From: Trinickia sp. Y13
Lineage (GTDB): Bacteria > Pseudomonadota > Gammaproteobacteria > Burkholderiales > Burkholderiaceae
Length of the DNA: 64,000 bases
Assembly (NCBI RefSeq): GCF_029522115.1
Contig: NZ_JAKWFK010000002.1
Location: 1-64,000 of the forward strand
Reading direction: 5' to 3'
Position numbers and translations under genes: made by a program
Part shown: positions 7,550 through 17,624 of the stretch, piece by piece
Numbering within the stretch: position 1 is the stretch's first letter
How the letters are laid out: each line of letters starts with the position of its first letter
The notes under the pieces: model-generated
Database searches by the model: none
What the model was told of the DNA's origin: nothing
The model's input: only the letters and a program-made list of their open reading frames with translations

Positions 7550-8827
7550 ATGAGCATGGTCGATCTCGATCCTCCCGGCTTTCAGCCGCCGCGTCCCGTC
7601 GCGGACGACGCTGGTAGCCGCCGCACCGTTGTCTACGGCGGCTACACCGTGTTCAGCGTCTTTCAGCCGGTGTTCTCGGTCTCGCATCGACGCGCGATCG
7701 GTTATCACGCCTCCTTGCGTGCGCACGACGAGCACGGCCAGCTCGCGCCGTCGCGCGACGTGTTCGCGCAGGCGGCCCGGCGCGGCGACTTGCTAGAGCT
7801 TGGCCGCTTGGCCGAATCGCTCCATCTCGGCAACTTCAGCGCCATCGACGGGCACGACGAATGGCTGTTTCTGAGCTTGCATCCGGCCGCGCTCATGGAT
7901 ACGAGCTACGGCGACGCACTGCTCGCCAATCTGAAATCGCTGGGCCTGCCGCCCCAGCGCGTTGTGCTGGAAGTGCCCGAGCAAGCCGGCGGGGAAACGA
8001 GCCGCTTCGCCGAGATCGTCGATAGCCTGCGCAAATCGGGCTTTCTGATCGCGCTCGGCGGCTTTGGCGCCAAGCACTCGAACATCGACCGTGTCTGGCA
8101 TCTGCATCCGGACATCGTCTCGCTCGATCGCGGCATTCTCGCGCAAGCGAGCGAGCATTCGCATTTCGAGCGCGTGCTGCCGCAACTCGTGTCGCTGCTG
8201 CACGAATCGGGGCAGTTGGTACTGATGGGGGGCCTCACGACCGAACGCGATGCGCTGATCGCACTCGAATGCAACGTCGATTTCGTGCAGGGCAGCTACT
8301 TCGCCGAGCCGAGCGTCGACCCCGTGCAACCTCAGGCGGCCGCCGGGCTCATCGACACGCTTTCGGCGGCGCTGCGAGAGCGGGTGGCTCGCAGAGAGCG
8401 CAAGCAACGCCAGCGTCTGGCGCCGTACGTCGAATCGCTTGCGAAAGCCTGTGTGAGTTTCGTGGATGGGACGCCGGTGGAGACGGCCTGCGAGGCGTTG
8501 CTCGCGCTTCCGGATACGGCGCGCTGCTTCGTGCTCGACGCACATGGCCGGCAGATCGGCGACAACCTCGTGCCCACGGGGCGCGTCGTCTCGCGCCGCG
8601 CAAAGCGTTTCAGCCCGCTGCTGCATTCGGAGGGGGCGAGTTGGGCGCACCGGCCGTACTTCACGGCAGCCGTTCGAGCGCCAGGCCCCGTGCATGTCAC
8701 GGCACCCTACCTATCGTTGAACGAGGCGCATCTATGCGTGACGGCGTCCGTCGCGGCCGAAACGGCGCATGGGCTGCAAGTGCTTTGTGTGGATATCGAT
8801 TGGGAAGGCGCTTCGCGCGCGCGGTAA
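7550..8827 (+). CDS. Degenerate EAL protein with a C-terminal YkuI-like sensor domain
   Basis: A 425-residue protein. Residues about 30-265 have the EAL fold: FQPVFS opening, EVPE (141-144) in place of ELTE, and VQGSYFAEP near the end. Key catalytic positions are changed. The EAL motif reads HASLR (53-57), the DDFG motif reads LGGFG (169-173), and the LKID lysine is replaced in VSLDRGI. Hydrolysis of cyclic di-GMP is therefore unlikely; binding without cleavage is more plausible. The last 140 residues resemble the Cache/PAS-like C-terminal domain of Bacillus YkuI (RCFVLDAHGRQIG, then WAHRPYFTAAV). No transmembrane segment is visible, so it is probably cytoplasmic. The start could also be the second ATG at 7556. 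Confidence 0.82.
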   Translation: MSMVDLDPPGFQPPRPVADDAGSRRTVVYGGYTVFSVFQPVFSVSHRRAIGYHASLRAHDEHGQLAPSRDVFAQAARRGDLLELGRLAESLHLGNFSAIDGHDEWLFLSLHPAALMDTSYGDALLANLKSLGLPPQRVVLEVPEQAGGETSRFAEIVDSLRKSGFLIALGGFGAKHSNIDRVWHLHPDIVSLDRGILAQASEHSHFERVLPQLVSLLHESGQLVLMGGLTTERDALIALECNVDFVQGSYFAEPSVDPVQPQAAAGLIDTLSAALRERVARRERKQRQRLAPYVESLAKACVSFVDGTPVETACEALLALPDTARCFVLDAHGRQIGDNLVPTGRVVSRRAKRFSPLLHSEGASWAHRPYFTAAVRAPGPVHVTAPYLSLNEAHLCVTASVAAETAHGLQVLCVDIDWEGASRAR

Positions 8828-8865
8828 GGGCGTGAGCGCGTGAGTGCATCGTCGGCGCGGCGCTA

Positions 8866-9849
8866 TCAGTTCGCGCAGCCTGCGGTGGCGGTAGCGGCAG
8901 CGCCCGCGATGCGCGCCAATAGATGCTCGATCGCGCGCAAGCCGAAGCGCGCGTTGAGTGCTTGCACGAGTGGGCCATCGGTCACGATCGCCATCGCGCA
9001 GGCCTTCCCCGTGCAATTCGATGGACGCGGCGTCACGCGCACGATCGCGACGACCTCGCATGCGCATACGAGCGCAATGCCCGAGCCGAAGCCGGACGGC
9101 AGCGGGTGCGCTTCGGCCGCGGCATAGGCCGCGAGCGCCGAAGCGTCCTTCGCGCGAAGCGACGCCCGAGCACGCGCATGGGCCGCCCCGGCCGCATCGC
9201 ACGTCGCCGCCGCGACCATTGGCTCCCGTGTCGCGAATAGCTGCATCGCGGCCACGGCGTCGGCGCGAACGATCGCCTCGCGCAAACGCTCGGCGCTCAC
9301 GACGCGCGCTTCGCCGGCCGGCCGGCTTGCCCGCCCATCGGCGCGCCGCGCTTGCTCGCCCTGCAAGCGCTGGCGAGCGCGATGCGCCAATTGCCGGCAA
9401 TGCCCCGGGGTCTTGCCGACGACTTCGGCAATCTGTGCGTAGTCGCAATCGAACGCCTCGTGCAGCACGAATGCTGCGCGCTCGTCGGCGGACAACCGCT
9501 CGAACAACCGCGCCACGGCCTCCGAGACCGACGACGCATGCAGCGCGGCATCCTCGGCCGAGGGCGCCCACTCGTCCAGCCAAGGCTGCGTCGAGCATTC
9601 GCTCGCTCGCGCCGCCTGCTCCGACTGCAAACGCCGAATGCGATCGATCGCAAGCCGCGTCGTCACTGTCGTTAGCCACGCGAGCGGCGTACGCAACTCT
9701 TCGCGCGCCGCCGCATGCCATTTCAGCCAAGCATCTTGGACGACGTCCTCGGCTTCCGCCCGGCTGCCGAGCATGCGATAGGCGATCGATGTGAGCCGCG
9801 TGCGAGCGGCTTCGAAAGCCGATATTTTGTCTGTTTCTTCTTTCGTCAT
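8866..9849 (-). CDS. ECF sigma factor with C-terminal SnoaL/NTF2-like extension (SigJ/ECF41 type)
   Basis: 327 residues from the ATG at 9849, which has GGAG upstream; the open frame extends 15 codons further. Region 2 is visible as AYRMLGSRAEAEDVVQDAWLKWH and RLAIDRIRR (about 25-90). Region 4 is RLSADERAAFVLHEAFDCDY through HRARQRL (about 115-165). A long C-terminal part follows, as in SigJ/ECF41 factors, where an NTF2-like domain replaces a separate anti-sigma factor. It is Ala-rich and diverged here. No anti-sigma gene is adjacent. These factors are usually linked to oxidative or nutrient stress. Confidence 0.85.
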   Translation of the reverse strand: MTKEETDKISAFEAARTRLTSIAYRMLGSRAEAEDVVQDAWLKWHAAAREELRTPLAWLTTVTTRLAIDRIRRLQSEQAARASECSTQPWLDEWAPSAEDAALHASSVSEAVARLFERLSADERAAFVLHEAFDCDYAQIAEVVGKTPGHCRQLAHRARQRLQGEQARRADGRASRPAGEARVVSAERLREAIVRADAVAAMQLFATREPMVAAATCDAAGAAHARARASLRAKDASALAAYAAAEAHPLPSGFGSGIALVCACEVVAIVRVTPRPSNCTGKACAMAIVTDGPLVQALNARFGLRAIEHLLARIAGAAATATAGCAN

Positions 9850-10078
9850 TGAGTGGCTCCAAAAGTCGAGCGAGCGGCGCGCGCCGCACCTCATTTAGTT
9901 GACGTTCGAGCGCGTGCCGATGTTACGCGCTTCCCCGTTTTTTTGTTTTTTGTGGCGGCGGCCGCGAACATCGACGATTTGCGTCACATCGGCAACTCAC
10001 CGGGCGTCATGACAAGGAAGGCCGCGGGCGAGTATCCTCGAACCATGGCCACCGTCGATCTCATGCGAGGAAGCGCCC

Positions 10079-10714
10079 ATGCATTCTTACCCTCAAAGCC
10101 AGCTCGTGCCGACCGTCATCGAACAATCGGGTCGCGGCGAACGCGCTTATGACATTTACTCGCGGCTCTTGCGCGAGCGTATCGTGTTTCTGGTCGGCCC
10201 CGTGACCGACGAGACTGCCAGCCTCATCGTCGCTCAGATGCTCTTCCTCGAATCGGAGAACCCCGACAAGGACATCTTTTTCTATATCAATTCGCCGGGC
10301 GGGTCGGTCTACGACGGGCTGGCGATCTACGACACGATGCAGTTCATCAAGCCCCAAGTCTCGACGCTATGCACGGGATTCGCCGCGAGCATGGGGACGT
10401 TCTTGCTGGCCGCGGGCGCCAAAGGCAAACGCTTCGCGCTGCCCAACGCCCGCATCATGATTCACCAACCGTCCGGCGGCAGCCAAGGCACGGCGGCGGA
10501 TATCGAGATTCAGGCGAAGGAAGTCCTGTTCTTACGCGAGCGGCTCAATCAGGTGCTGGCCGAGCGCACGGGACAGTCGGTCGAGCAGATCGCCAAGGAC
10601 ACGGACCGCGACAACTTCATGTCGGCAGTCGCGGCCAAGGAGTATGGGCTGATCGACGACGTGCTCAACGATCGCAATTCGTTGGCCGACGTCGCGCGCC
10701 ATACGATGCTCTGA
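10079..10714 (+). CDS. clpP: ATP-dependent Clp protease proteolytic subunit (orphan paralogue)
   Basis: 211 residues with the full ClpP serine-protease triad: Ser104 (GFAASMG), His129 (IMIHQPSGG) and Asp178 (DTDRDNF). The [17 protein letters not shown] segment is also intact. ClpP forms tetradecameric barrels that degrade proteins fed by ClpX or ClpA. The start follows GAGGAAG. Unlike the usual tig-clpP-clpX-lon cluster, no chaperone gene is nearby, so this is probably a second clpP copy; that reading depends on the rest of the genome. It is convergent with sodB and shares a terminator hairpin with it. Confidence 0.92.
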   Translation: MHSYPQSQLVPTVIEQSGRGERAYDIYSRLLRERIVFLVGPVTDETASLIVAQMLFLESENPDKDIFFYINSPGGSVYDGLAIYDTMQFIKPQVSTLCTGFAASMGTFLLAAGAKGKRFALPNARIMIHQPSGGSQGTAADIEIQAKEVLFLRERLNQVLAERTGQSVEQIAKDTDRDNFMSAVAAKEYGLIDDVLNDRNSLADVARHTML

Positions 10715-10764
10715 GCCGAGCCCCCCACACGGCATGAGACGGGCCGATGCCGGCGGCGTATGAA

Positions 10765-10794
10765 AAAAGGCTCTGCATGCGTGCAGAGCCTTTT
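10765..10794. terminator. Bidirectional terminator between clpP and sodB
   Basis: AAAAGGCTCTGCA, loop TGCG, TGCAGAGCCTTTT: a perfect 13-bp stem with a T-run on either strand, placed between two convergent genes. Confidence 0.92.
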
Positions 10795-10853
10795 GTTCTT
10801 TCATCGCGGCAGGCGCCTTCCTGCGCGCCCGCCTTTCGATGCAGTGTGCGGAT

Positions 10854-11432
10854 TTACGCGAAGTTCTTCGCCGCGAAATCCCAGTTCACCAGGTTCCAGA
10901 ACGCCTCGACGAACTTCGGCCGGGCATTGCGGTAGTCGATGTAGTAAGCGTGCTCCCAGACGTCGATCGTCAGCAGCGGCTTGGCATCGGTCGTCAGCGG
11001 CGTGGCGGCGTTGCTCGTCGACACGATGTCGAGCGAGCCGTCGGCCTTCTTCACGAGCCAGGTCCAGCCGGAACCGAAGTTGCCGACTGCAGCCTTCGAG
11101 AACGCTTCCTTGAACGCATCGAAGGAACCCCACTTGGCGTTGATCGCATCGCCCAGGGCGCCGCTCGGCGCGCCGCCGCCTTGCGGCTTCAGGCAGTTCC
11201 AGAAGAACGTGTGATTCCAGATTTGCGCTGCATTGTTGAAGACGCCGCCCGACGCCTTCTTGACGATGTCTTCAAGCTGCAGATTCTCGAACTCGGTGCC
11301 CTTGATGAGGTTGTTCAAGTTCGTGACGTAGGCTTGGTGATGCTTACCGTAGTGGTATTCGAGCGTTTCTTCCGACATATGCGGAGCGAGCGCGTTTTTC
11401 GCGTACGGCAGCGGCGGGAGCGTATGTTCCAT
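10854..11432 (-). CDS. sodB: Superoxide dismutase, Fe type
   Basis: 192 residues, the normal length for cytoplasmic iron superoxide dismutase, which converts superoxide to hydrogen peroxide and oxygen. The metal ligands are His27 ([12 protein letters not shown]), His74 (IWNHTFFW), Asp157 and His161 (DVWEHAYY). The [14 protein letters not shown] and GSGWTWLV segments favour Fe over Mn. There is no signal peptide. A sigma-70-like promoter lies upstream on the minus strand, and the gene ends at the shared terminator with clpP. Confidence 0.97.
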   Translation of the reverse strand: MEHTLPPLPYAKNALAPHMSEETLEYHYGKHHQAYVTNLNNLIKGTEFENLQLEDIVKKASGGVFNNAAQIWNHTFFWNCLKPQGGGAPSGALGDAINAKWGSFDAFKEAFSKAAVGNFGSGWTWLVKKADGSLDIVSTSNAATPLTTDAKPLLTIDVWEHAYYIDYRNARPKFVEAFWNLVNWDFAAKNFA

Positions 11433-11488
11433 GGTGCTGATCCTTGTGTGTTATGGGGATGTAGGCGGCTAACGCTGTAGAGCACTGG

Positions 11489-11517
11489 ATTGTAGGCGAC
11501 TTGGAATAACCCCGCAA
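11489..11517 (-). promoter_or_regulatory. sodB: Probable sodB promoter
   Basis: Read on the minus strand: TTGCGG, 17 bp, TACAAT, about 57 bp upstream of the sodB ATG. It lies in the 308-bp gap between sodB and the xseA stop; nothing else was recognised in that gap. Confidence 0.5.
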
Positions 11518-11740
11518 ACCAGCGGCCTTTATGCGCAGCATCGACCGTCGCGCGCCGCAATTTGCGTAAAAAATGCTTCAGCAAGGTGCATTTCGTCGCA
11601 GTGGATCGGCGAAGATGACCGATGATGGCGGCAGCCACGTGCGTCCGTCTGCGGTAGCCGGGGCTTTCGGCGCGCTTGCGCCGGTTGCGAGCACAGCGAA
11701 AACCGTCGCGAGCTTGGCACGCCGCTTTAGCGCAGCGGGA

Positions 11741-13144
11741 TCAAAAACCGTCGGTCAACCGCGGTTGCACGTCTTTGAGCGTGACGTCGGCCGAGCCTTC
11801 GGCGACATGAACCGTGAAGGCCCGCTCGCGCTTGAGCGCCGCGGGCGAACGCACCGCGCGCCCCGTTTGCGCGTCGATGAGCGCGGCGTAACCGCGCTCG
11901 AGCGTGCGCTGCGGGCTCAACACATCGAGCCGAGCCGAGAGCGCCGCGACCTTCGCGCCCCGGCGCTCTCGGTCGCGCTCGAACGAAGAATCGAGACGTC
12001 CGCGCAATCCCAGCACGAGCGCACGCGGCGCCGACAGATCCGGCCGCCAGCGCTGCCAACGCAACCGCACGAGCGCGAAACGCCCCTGCGCATCGCGCAA
12101 GGGGCGCGCCCCCGCCGAGGCGAGGCGCACCTGCAACTGCTGCAGGTGCGTGCGCTGCCGGCGCAAGCGCTCGGCGGGACTCACCAGCCGGCGCGCCAGC
12201 CAATCGAGCTGCTGGGCGCGCCGCTCCATCAACCGGCCGAACCCGCGCGCCAGCGCCGCCGTGCGATGATCGAGCTCGCGCAGCAGCATCGTGCGCTGCG
12301 GGCTGACGAGTTCGGCGGCCCCCGTGGGCGTAGGCGCGCGCACGTCGGCCGCGAAGTCGGCAATGGTGAAGTCGGTCTCGTGGCCGACACCGCTGACGAT
12401 CGGCAACGCGCTGCCGGCAATCGCCCGCGCCAGCGCTTCCTCGTTGAACGCCCACAGATCTTCGATCGAGCCGCCGCCGCGGCAGACGATGAGCACATCC
12501 ACTTCGCGGCGCGCGTTCGCCGTCTCGATCATCGCCGTGAGTTTTTCGCCCGCGCCGGCGCCTTGCACCGGGGCCGGATAGACGATGACGGGCACATGCG
12601 GCGCGCGGCGCGCGAGCGTCGTCAGGACATCGCGCAGCGCCGCGGCTTGCAGGGAAGTCACGATGCCGATCGCGCGAGGATGCGTCGGCAGCGGCCGCTT
12701 GCGCTCGGGCGCGAACAGCCCCTCGGCCTCGAGCTGCGCCTTGAGCCGCAAAAACGTCTCGTACAGACGCCCCATGCCGGTGCGGCGCACCGCCTCGACG
12801 TTCAATTGCAGTTCGCCGCGCGGCTCGTACATCGTCACGAGCGCGCGCACTTCGATCTTGTCGCCTTCGCGCGGAACGAACTCGGCGTACTGGGCGCGCC
12901 CGCGGAACATCACGCAGCGCATCTGCGCTTGCGCGTCCTTGATCGAAAAGTACCAATGCCCGCTGGCGGCCCGCGTAAAGTTCGAGACTTCGCCCGCCAC
13001 CCAAACGAGCGGAAACGATCGTTCGAGCATCGTGCCGATCGCACGGTTGAGCACGGAGACGGGAACGGCGACATCGGCCTCGAACGAACCCGGACCGAGT
13101 GGCGCGGCCCCGGCCGAGGGCGGAAATGAAGAACGGGATGGCAT
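11741..13144 (-). CDS. xseA: Exodeoxyribonuclease VII large subunit
   Basis: 467 residues from the ATG at 13144; the open frame runs upstream, but the family similarity begins soon after this Met. XseA with XseB degrades single-stranded DNA. The N-terminal OB-fold shows [24 protein letters not shown] and MRCVMFRG. The catalytic region shows [19 protein letters not shown] and [23 protein letters not shown] (about 170-310), followed by a long coiled coil. The length is normal. xseB is not in this window. The gene is divergent from lpxK, 419 bp away. Confidence 0.96.
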   Translation of the reverse strand: MPSRSSFPPSAGAAPLGPGSFEADVAVPVSVLNRAIGTMLERSFPLVWVAGEVSNFTRAASGHWYFSIKDAQAQMRCVMFRGRAQYAEFVPREGDKIEVRALVTMYEPRGELQLNVEAVRRTGMGRLYETFLRLKAQLEAEGLFAPERKRPLPTHPRAIGIVTSLQAAALRDVLTTLARRAPHVPVIVYPAPVQGAGAGEKLTAMIETANARREVDVLIVCRGGGSIEDLWAFNEEALARAIAGSALPIVSGVGHETDFTIADFAADVRAPTPTGAAELVSPQRTMLLRELDHRTAALARGFGRLMERRAQQLDWLARRLVSPAERLRRQRTHLQQLQVRLASAGARPLRDAQGRFALVRLRWQRWRPDLSAPRALVLGLRGRLDSSFERDRERRGAKVAALSARLDVLSPQRTLERGYAALIDAQTGRAVRSPAALKRERAFTVHVAEGSADVTLKDVQPRLTDGF

Positions 13145-13410
13145 GCGGAACCTTGGTTTTTGGCCGGTCAGACGATAGACCGTCGCACGGCCGCCGTCCA
13201 GTGCCCGCGCAAATTCGTGCAAGGTTTCCCACATAGCGAAGCGCTGCGCAGATTCGCGTCGAATGGCCGCCGGACCCGCTAAAAGCCGTGCCGCCACGCC
13301 GTAATGCAATGATTTATAAAGAAAAATCTTTAGTAGGACTTTAGTCACGACCGATAAGAAGCTTGATTTACCGGCCTTCCGGCGCGCGACAGGCGAAGTT
13401 CTTCACAGAG

Positions 13411-13419
13411 TTATCCACA
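13411..13419. promoter_or_regulatory. Exact DnaA-box sequence upstream of lpxK
   Basis: TTATCCACA, the consensus high-affinity DnaA box, lies in the non-coding gap between xseA and lpxK. Only one copy was seen and no AT-rich unwinding element, so this is not proposed as an origin. A regulatory DnaA site or chance are both possible. Confidence 0.4.
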
Positions 13420-13440
13420 GCGCGCTCGAATCTGGCATGC

Positions 13441-13468
13441 CGTCGGCAGATTGGCTAATCTGCCGACG
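13441..13468. promoter_or_regulatory. Perfect 12-bp inverted repeat upstream of lpxK
   Basis: CGTCGGCAGATT, loop GGCT, AATCTGCCGACG: a perfect 12+12 hairpin about 100 bp before lpxK. It has no T-run on either side, so it is not a standard terminator. It could be an operator or an mRNA leader structure. The rest of the 13145-13563 gap shows no gene. Confidence 0.6.
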
Positions 13469-13563
13469 ATCTGCCTCGAAGCGGCTTGCGGGCGGCGCGC
13501 GGGCCGGGCTACAGTGCCGGCTCCGTGCTACGACCTTTCGACGACCTCACAACCGTTATCACC

Positions 13564-14592
13564 ATGGACCGCTTCGCCGATCGACTCAAAGCCCGCGTGC
13601 AGGCGTACGTGACGCGCGAATGGCAACGCCGCGGCGCATTCGCTTGGGCGATGACGCCCGCCGCTTGCGTATTCGGCGCCATCGCCGCCATCCGGCGGAC
13701 CACCTTCGCGCTCGGCTGGCGTGAGCGGGTGGATGTGGGCTTGCCGGTCATCGTCGTCGGCAATGTCACGGTGGGCGGCACAGGCAAGACCCCGACGGTG
13801 ATCGCGCTCGTTCAAGCGCTGCGCGCGGCCGGGTTCACGCCGGGGGTAGTGTCGCGAGGCTATGGCGCGAAGGGCCGCGAGCCGCGCCCCGTGACTTCGG
13901 CTTCGGCGCCAGAGCAGGTCGGCGACGAGCCGGTTTTGATCGCCCGGCGCACGAGCGCGCCAGTATGGGTCTCGCCCGATCGCGTCGCGTGTGCGCAGGC
14001 GCTGCGCGCGGCGCATATCGACGTCGACGTGATCGTGAGCGACGATGGCCTGCAGCATTACCGCCTGGCGCGCGACGTCGAACTCGTCGTGTTCGATCAT
14101 CGTCTGGCGGGAAACGGCTTTCTGCTGCCGGCCGGGCCCTTGCGCGAACCGCTGTCGCGCCGTCGCGACGCGACGCTCGTCAACAACCCGTTCGAGCGCG
14201 CGTTACCGCCGTGGCCCGACACGTTCGCGCTGACGCTCTCGCCCGGCGACGCCTGGCATCTGAGCGATCCGAGCCTGCGCCGACCGCTCGCGCAGTTTGC
14301 CGGCGCGCGCGTGTTGGCGGCAGCCGGCATCGGATCGCCCGAGCGTTTTTTTGCGACCTTGCGCGCCGCCGGCATCGCGCCGGATACGCGGCCGTTACCC
14401 GATCACTACGCTTTTCGCGACAACCCTTTCGTCAACGAACCGGTCGACGCAATCCTGGTGACCGAGAAGGATGCAGTAAAATTGAGCGCTTGGCGTGACG
14501 CTCGAATCTGGGTCGTACCGGTCGAAGCCACGCTCCCCGCTCGCCTCATCGCTTTGGTTGTGGAGAAACTCCGTGGACGCTCGCTTGCTTGA
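13564..14592 (+). CDS. lpxK: Tetraacyldisaccharide 4'-kinase
   Basis: 342 residues from the ATG at 13564. LpxK phosphorylates the 4' position of the lipid A precursor at the inner membrane. An N-terminal hydrophobic segment (about 28-45) precedes a Walker A-like loop [12 protein letters not shown] (66-77). [14 protein letters not shown] and VTEKDAVKL are family hallmarks. It heads a cell-envelope cluster with Trm112, kdsB and adk. The Trm112 gene starts 20 bp before its stop, so the two are translationally coupled. Confidence 0.96.
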   Translation: MDRFADRLKARVQAYVTREWQRRGAFAWAMTPAACVFGAIAAIRRTTFALGWRERVDVGLPVIVVGNVTVGGTGKTPTVIALVQALRAAGFTPGVVSRGYGAKGREPRPVTSASAPEQVGDEPVLIARRTSAPVWVSPDRVACAQALRAAHIDVDVIVSDDGLQHYRLARDVELVVFDHRLAGNGFLLPAGPLREPLSRRRDATLVNNPFERALPPWPDTFALTLSPGDAWHLSDPSLRRPLAQFAGARVLAAAGIGSPERFFATLRAAGIAPDTRPLPDHYAFRDNPFVNEPVDAILVTEKDAVKLSAWRDARIWVVPVEATLPARLIALVVEKLRGRSLA

Positions 14593-14782
14593 AATCCTCG
14601 TTTGCCCGATCTGCAAGGGTCCGCTCAGCTATGACCGGGCGCAGCAAGAGCTCATCTGCCACGCCGACAAGCTGGCCTACCCGATTCGCGACGGCATCCC
14701 GGTCATGCTCGTGGACGAAGCGCGCCAAACCGTCGAAGGCACCCCGGTCGAACCGCTCGACCCGGCCCAGGGCGGCGCCTGA
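14573..14782 (+). CDS. Trm112 family protein
   Basis: 69 residues from a GTG at 14573 that follows GGAG, inside the 3' end of lpxK; the upstream in-frame extension would be mostly lpxK sequence read in another frame. The small zinc-ribbon-like fold shows [14 protein letters not shown] (Cys11 and Cys14), then [11 protein letters not shown]. Only one CxxC pair is present. Eukaryotic Trm112 activates methyltransferases; the bacterial role is unclear. The position between lpxK and kdsB is standard in betaproteobacteria. Confidence 0.9.
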   Translation: MDARLLEILVCPICKGPLSYDRAQQELICHADKLAYPIRDGIPVMLVDEARQTVEGTPVEPLDPAQGGA

Positions 14783-14826
14783 CGCGCCGCGTCCCAACGC
14801 GTATTGGCTCCGCTCGCTCATCTCCG

Positions 14827-15645
14827 ATGACCGCCTCCTTCCTTCCGGACGCGCCGCCTTTCGTCGCCGTCGTCCCTGCGCGTCTCGCCTCGACGCGCCT
14901 GCCGGAAAAACCGCTGGCCGATATTGCCGGCAAACCGATGGTCGTACGCGTCGCCGAACGTGCGCGTGAAGCGGGCGCCGAGCGTGTGCTGATCGCAACC
15001 GACGATCCGCGCGTGCTTCAGGCCGCGCACACCCACGGCTTCGAAGCGTTGCTCACGCGCGCCGATCATCCGTCCGGCACCGACCGCCTTGCCGAAGTCG
15101 CGGTGCGGCTCGACTTGGCCGACGATACGATCGTCGTCAACGTGCAAGGCGACGAGCCGCTGATCGACCCGGCGCTCGTGCGCGACGTTGCGTCGCACCT
15201 TGCGACGCATCCCGACTGCGCGATCGCCACAGCCGCGCACCCGATCTCCGATCCGGCCGAAGTCTTCAACCCAAACGTCGTAAAAGTCGTGCTCGATGCG
15301 CGCGCCGTCGCGCTGTACTTCTCGCGCGCGCCGATCCCTTGGCTGCGCGACGCCTATCAAGGCCAAACGAGCGCACGAGCGATCGACGTCCGCGCGATGC
15401 CCGCAGCGCCCGCCGACACCGTCTTCCGGCACATCGGCCTTTACGCTTACCGTGCACGCTTTCTGCGCACTTACCCCAGCCTCGCGCAGGCGCCGATCGA
15501 GCAAGCGGAAATGCTCGAACAGTTGCGCGCGATGTGGCACGGCGAGCGCATCGCGGTGCGCGTCACGCACGAAGCACCGGCGCCGGGTGTCGATACGCCC
15601 GCCGATTTGGAGCGCGTGCGCACACTTTTCCTGTCGAAAAGCTAA
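14827..15645 (+). CDS. kdsB: 3-deoxy-manno-octulosonate cytidylyltransferase
   Basis: 272 residues. KdsB activates KDO with CTP to give CMP-KDO for lipopolysaccharide core synthesis in the cytoplasm. The nucleotide-binding start [19 protein letters not shown], the segments RVLIATDD and SGTDRLAE, and [11 protein letters not shown] are all present, as is PNVVKVVLD. It fits the lipid A/KDO cluster with lpxK. The start is an ATG 44 bp after the Trm112 stop. Confidence 0.96.
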   Translation: MTASFLPDAPPFVAVVPARLASTRLPEKPLADIAGKPMVVRVAERAREAGAERVLIATDDPRVLQAAHTHGFEALLTRADHPSGTDRLAEVAVRLDLADDTIVVNVQGDEPLIDPALVRDVASHLATHPDCAIATAAHPISDPAEVFNPNVVKVVLDARAVALYFSRAPIPWLRDAYQGQTSARAIDVRAMPAAPADTVFRHIGLYAYRARFLRTYPSLAQAPIEQAEMLEQLRAMWHGERIAVRVTHEAPAPGVDTPADLERVRTLFLSKS

Positions 15646-15753
15646 CCTTCTTTTTCCTGTCGAAGGCCTAACGCATGGCATAATCAGGGCCGATTGCGCG
15701 AGCATTCGCACTATTCGCTTCCGATTCCCGTTCGTCCGCCGTGTCGCCCGTGA

Positions 15754-16575
<822 letters not shown>

Positions 16576-16596
16576 CGCCCCGGCAACGCCGTGCAA

Positions 16597-16621
16597 CCCG
16601 CCCTACCGGCGGGTTTTTTTG
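16597..16621 (+). terminator. Intrinsic terminator after adk
   Basis: CCCGCC, loop CTACC, GGCGGG followed by eight T residues, 20 bp after the adk stop. Confidence 0.9.
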
Positions 16622-16724
16622 CGCCCGCGACCGTATACAATCGTCGGCGGCCCGAAAGCCAAGCGGTCACGAGCCGTGCGGAGCCGGGCCTGCACCCTCT
16701 CAGAACACGTAAGGAGCCTTTAGC

Positions 16725-17483
16725 ATGGAGATTCGCGGCAACGCATTTTTGGTCACCGGCGGCGCGTCGGGTCTGGGGGCGGCAACCGCACGCCTGATCG
16801 CGGAACAAGGCGGCAAGGTCGTGATCGCCGATTTGAACGAAGATGCAGGTCGGGCGCTCGCTAGCGAGTTGGGCGGCGTCTTCGTCAAGTGCGACGTCAG
16901 CCGCGAGGCCGATGCCACGCAAGCGGTCGAAGCGGCTACGAGGCTCGGTCCGCTCGTCGGGCTCGTCAACTGCGCGGGCGTTGCGCCGGCCATCAAGACG
17001 GTCGGCAAGGACGGGCCGCATCCGCTCGACAAGTTCCAGCGCACGATCGAAATCAACTTGATCGGCACGTTCAACATGCTGCGGCTCGCGGCCGCCGCGA
17101 TGGCGAAGAACGAGCCCAACACGAACGGCGAGCGCGGCGTCATCGTCAATACGGCTTCGGTCGCCGCTTTCGACGGGCAGATCGGGCAAGCCGCGTATGC
17201 AGCCTCGAAGAGCGGCGTGGCGGGCATGACGCTGCCGATCGCGCGCGACCTCTCGCGCAATGCGATCCGCGTGATGACGATCGCTCCCGGCATCTTCGAA
17301 ACGCCGATGCTCCTCGGCATGCCGAAGGAAGTGCAGGATGCGCTTGGCGCCATGGTTCCGTTCCCGCCTCGTCTCGGCAAGCCCAGCGAATACGCGATGC
17401 TCGTGAAGCAGATCTTCGACAATCCGATGCTCAACGGGGAAGTGATCCGTCTGGACGGCGCAATCCGGATGCAGCCGAAGTAA
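16725..17483 (+). CDS. SDR family 3-hydroxyacyl-CoA dehydrogenase (HSD17B10-like)
   Basis: 252 residues with a classical short-chain dehydrogenase pattern: cofactor loop [12 protein letters not shown] (12-23), VNCAGVAPA, catalytic Ser in [10 protein letters not shown] and YxxxK in [11 protein letters not shown]. The body ([33 protein letters not shown]-like end) resembles type 2 3-hydroxyacyl-CoA dehydrogenase, which oxidises short 3-hydroxyacyl-CoAs with NAD+. It stands alone between two terminators, with AAGGAG upstream of the start. The exact substrate is inferred from overall resemblance. Confidence 0.9.
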   Translation: MEIRGNAFLVTGGASGLGAATARLIAEQGGKVVIADLNEDAGRALASELGGVFVKCDVSREADATQAVEAATRLGPLVGLVNCAGVAPAIKTVGKDGPHPLDKFQRTIEINLIGTFNMLRLAAAAMAKNEPNTNGERGVIVNTASVAAFDGQIGQAAYAASKSGVAGMTLPIARDLSRNAIRVMTIAPGIFETPMLLGMPKEVQDALGAMVPFPPRLGKPSEYAMLVKQIFDNPMLNGEVIRLDGAIRMQPK

Positions 17484-17517
17484 GCTACAGGGCGGCCGCC
17501 CGCCCGTACCGAATGCA

Positions 17518-17552
17518 AACGCCCGCCGGCGCGCAAGCGCCGAGCGGGCGTT
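17518..17552. terminator. Hairpin between the SDR and SirB1-type genes
   Basis: AACGCCCGC-CGGCGC, loop GCAA, GCGCCG-A-GCGGGCGTT: a long GC-rich stem with one bulge between convergent genes. Only short T-runs flank it, so it is a probable bidirectional terminator. Confidence 0.7.
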
Positions 17553-17624
17553 GTGTCGTTGTGTTGAGGTGTTTCGAGAAGCGGTGGTGTCGGGCGACGC
17601 GCGGAACGCCGCACGTATCGGCAG

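Noticed and set aside
13349-13563. Chromosomal replication origin near the DnaA box
   Set aside because: Only one DnaA box was seen, no AT-rich unwinding region, and no dnaA, dnaN, gidA or parAB gene nearby.
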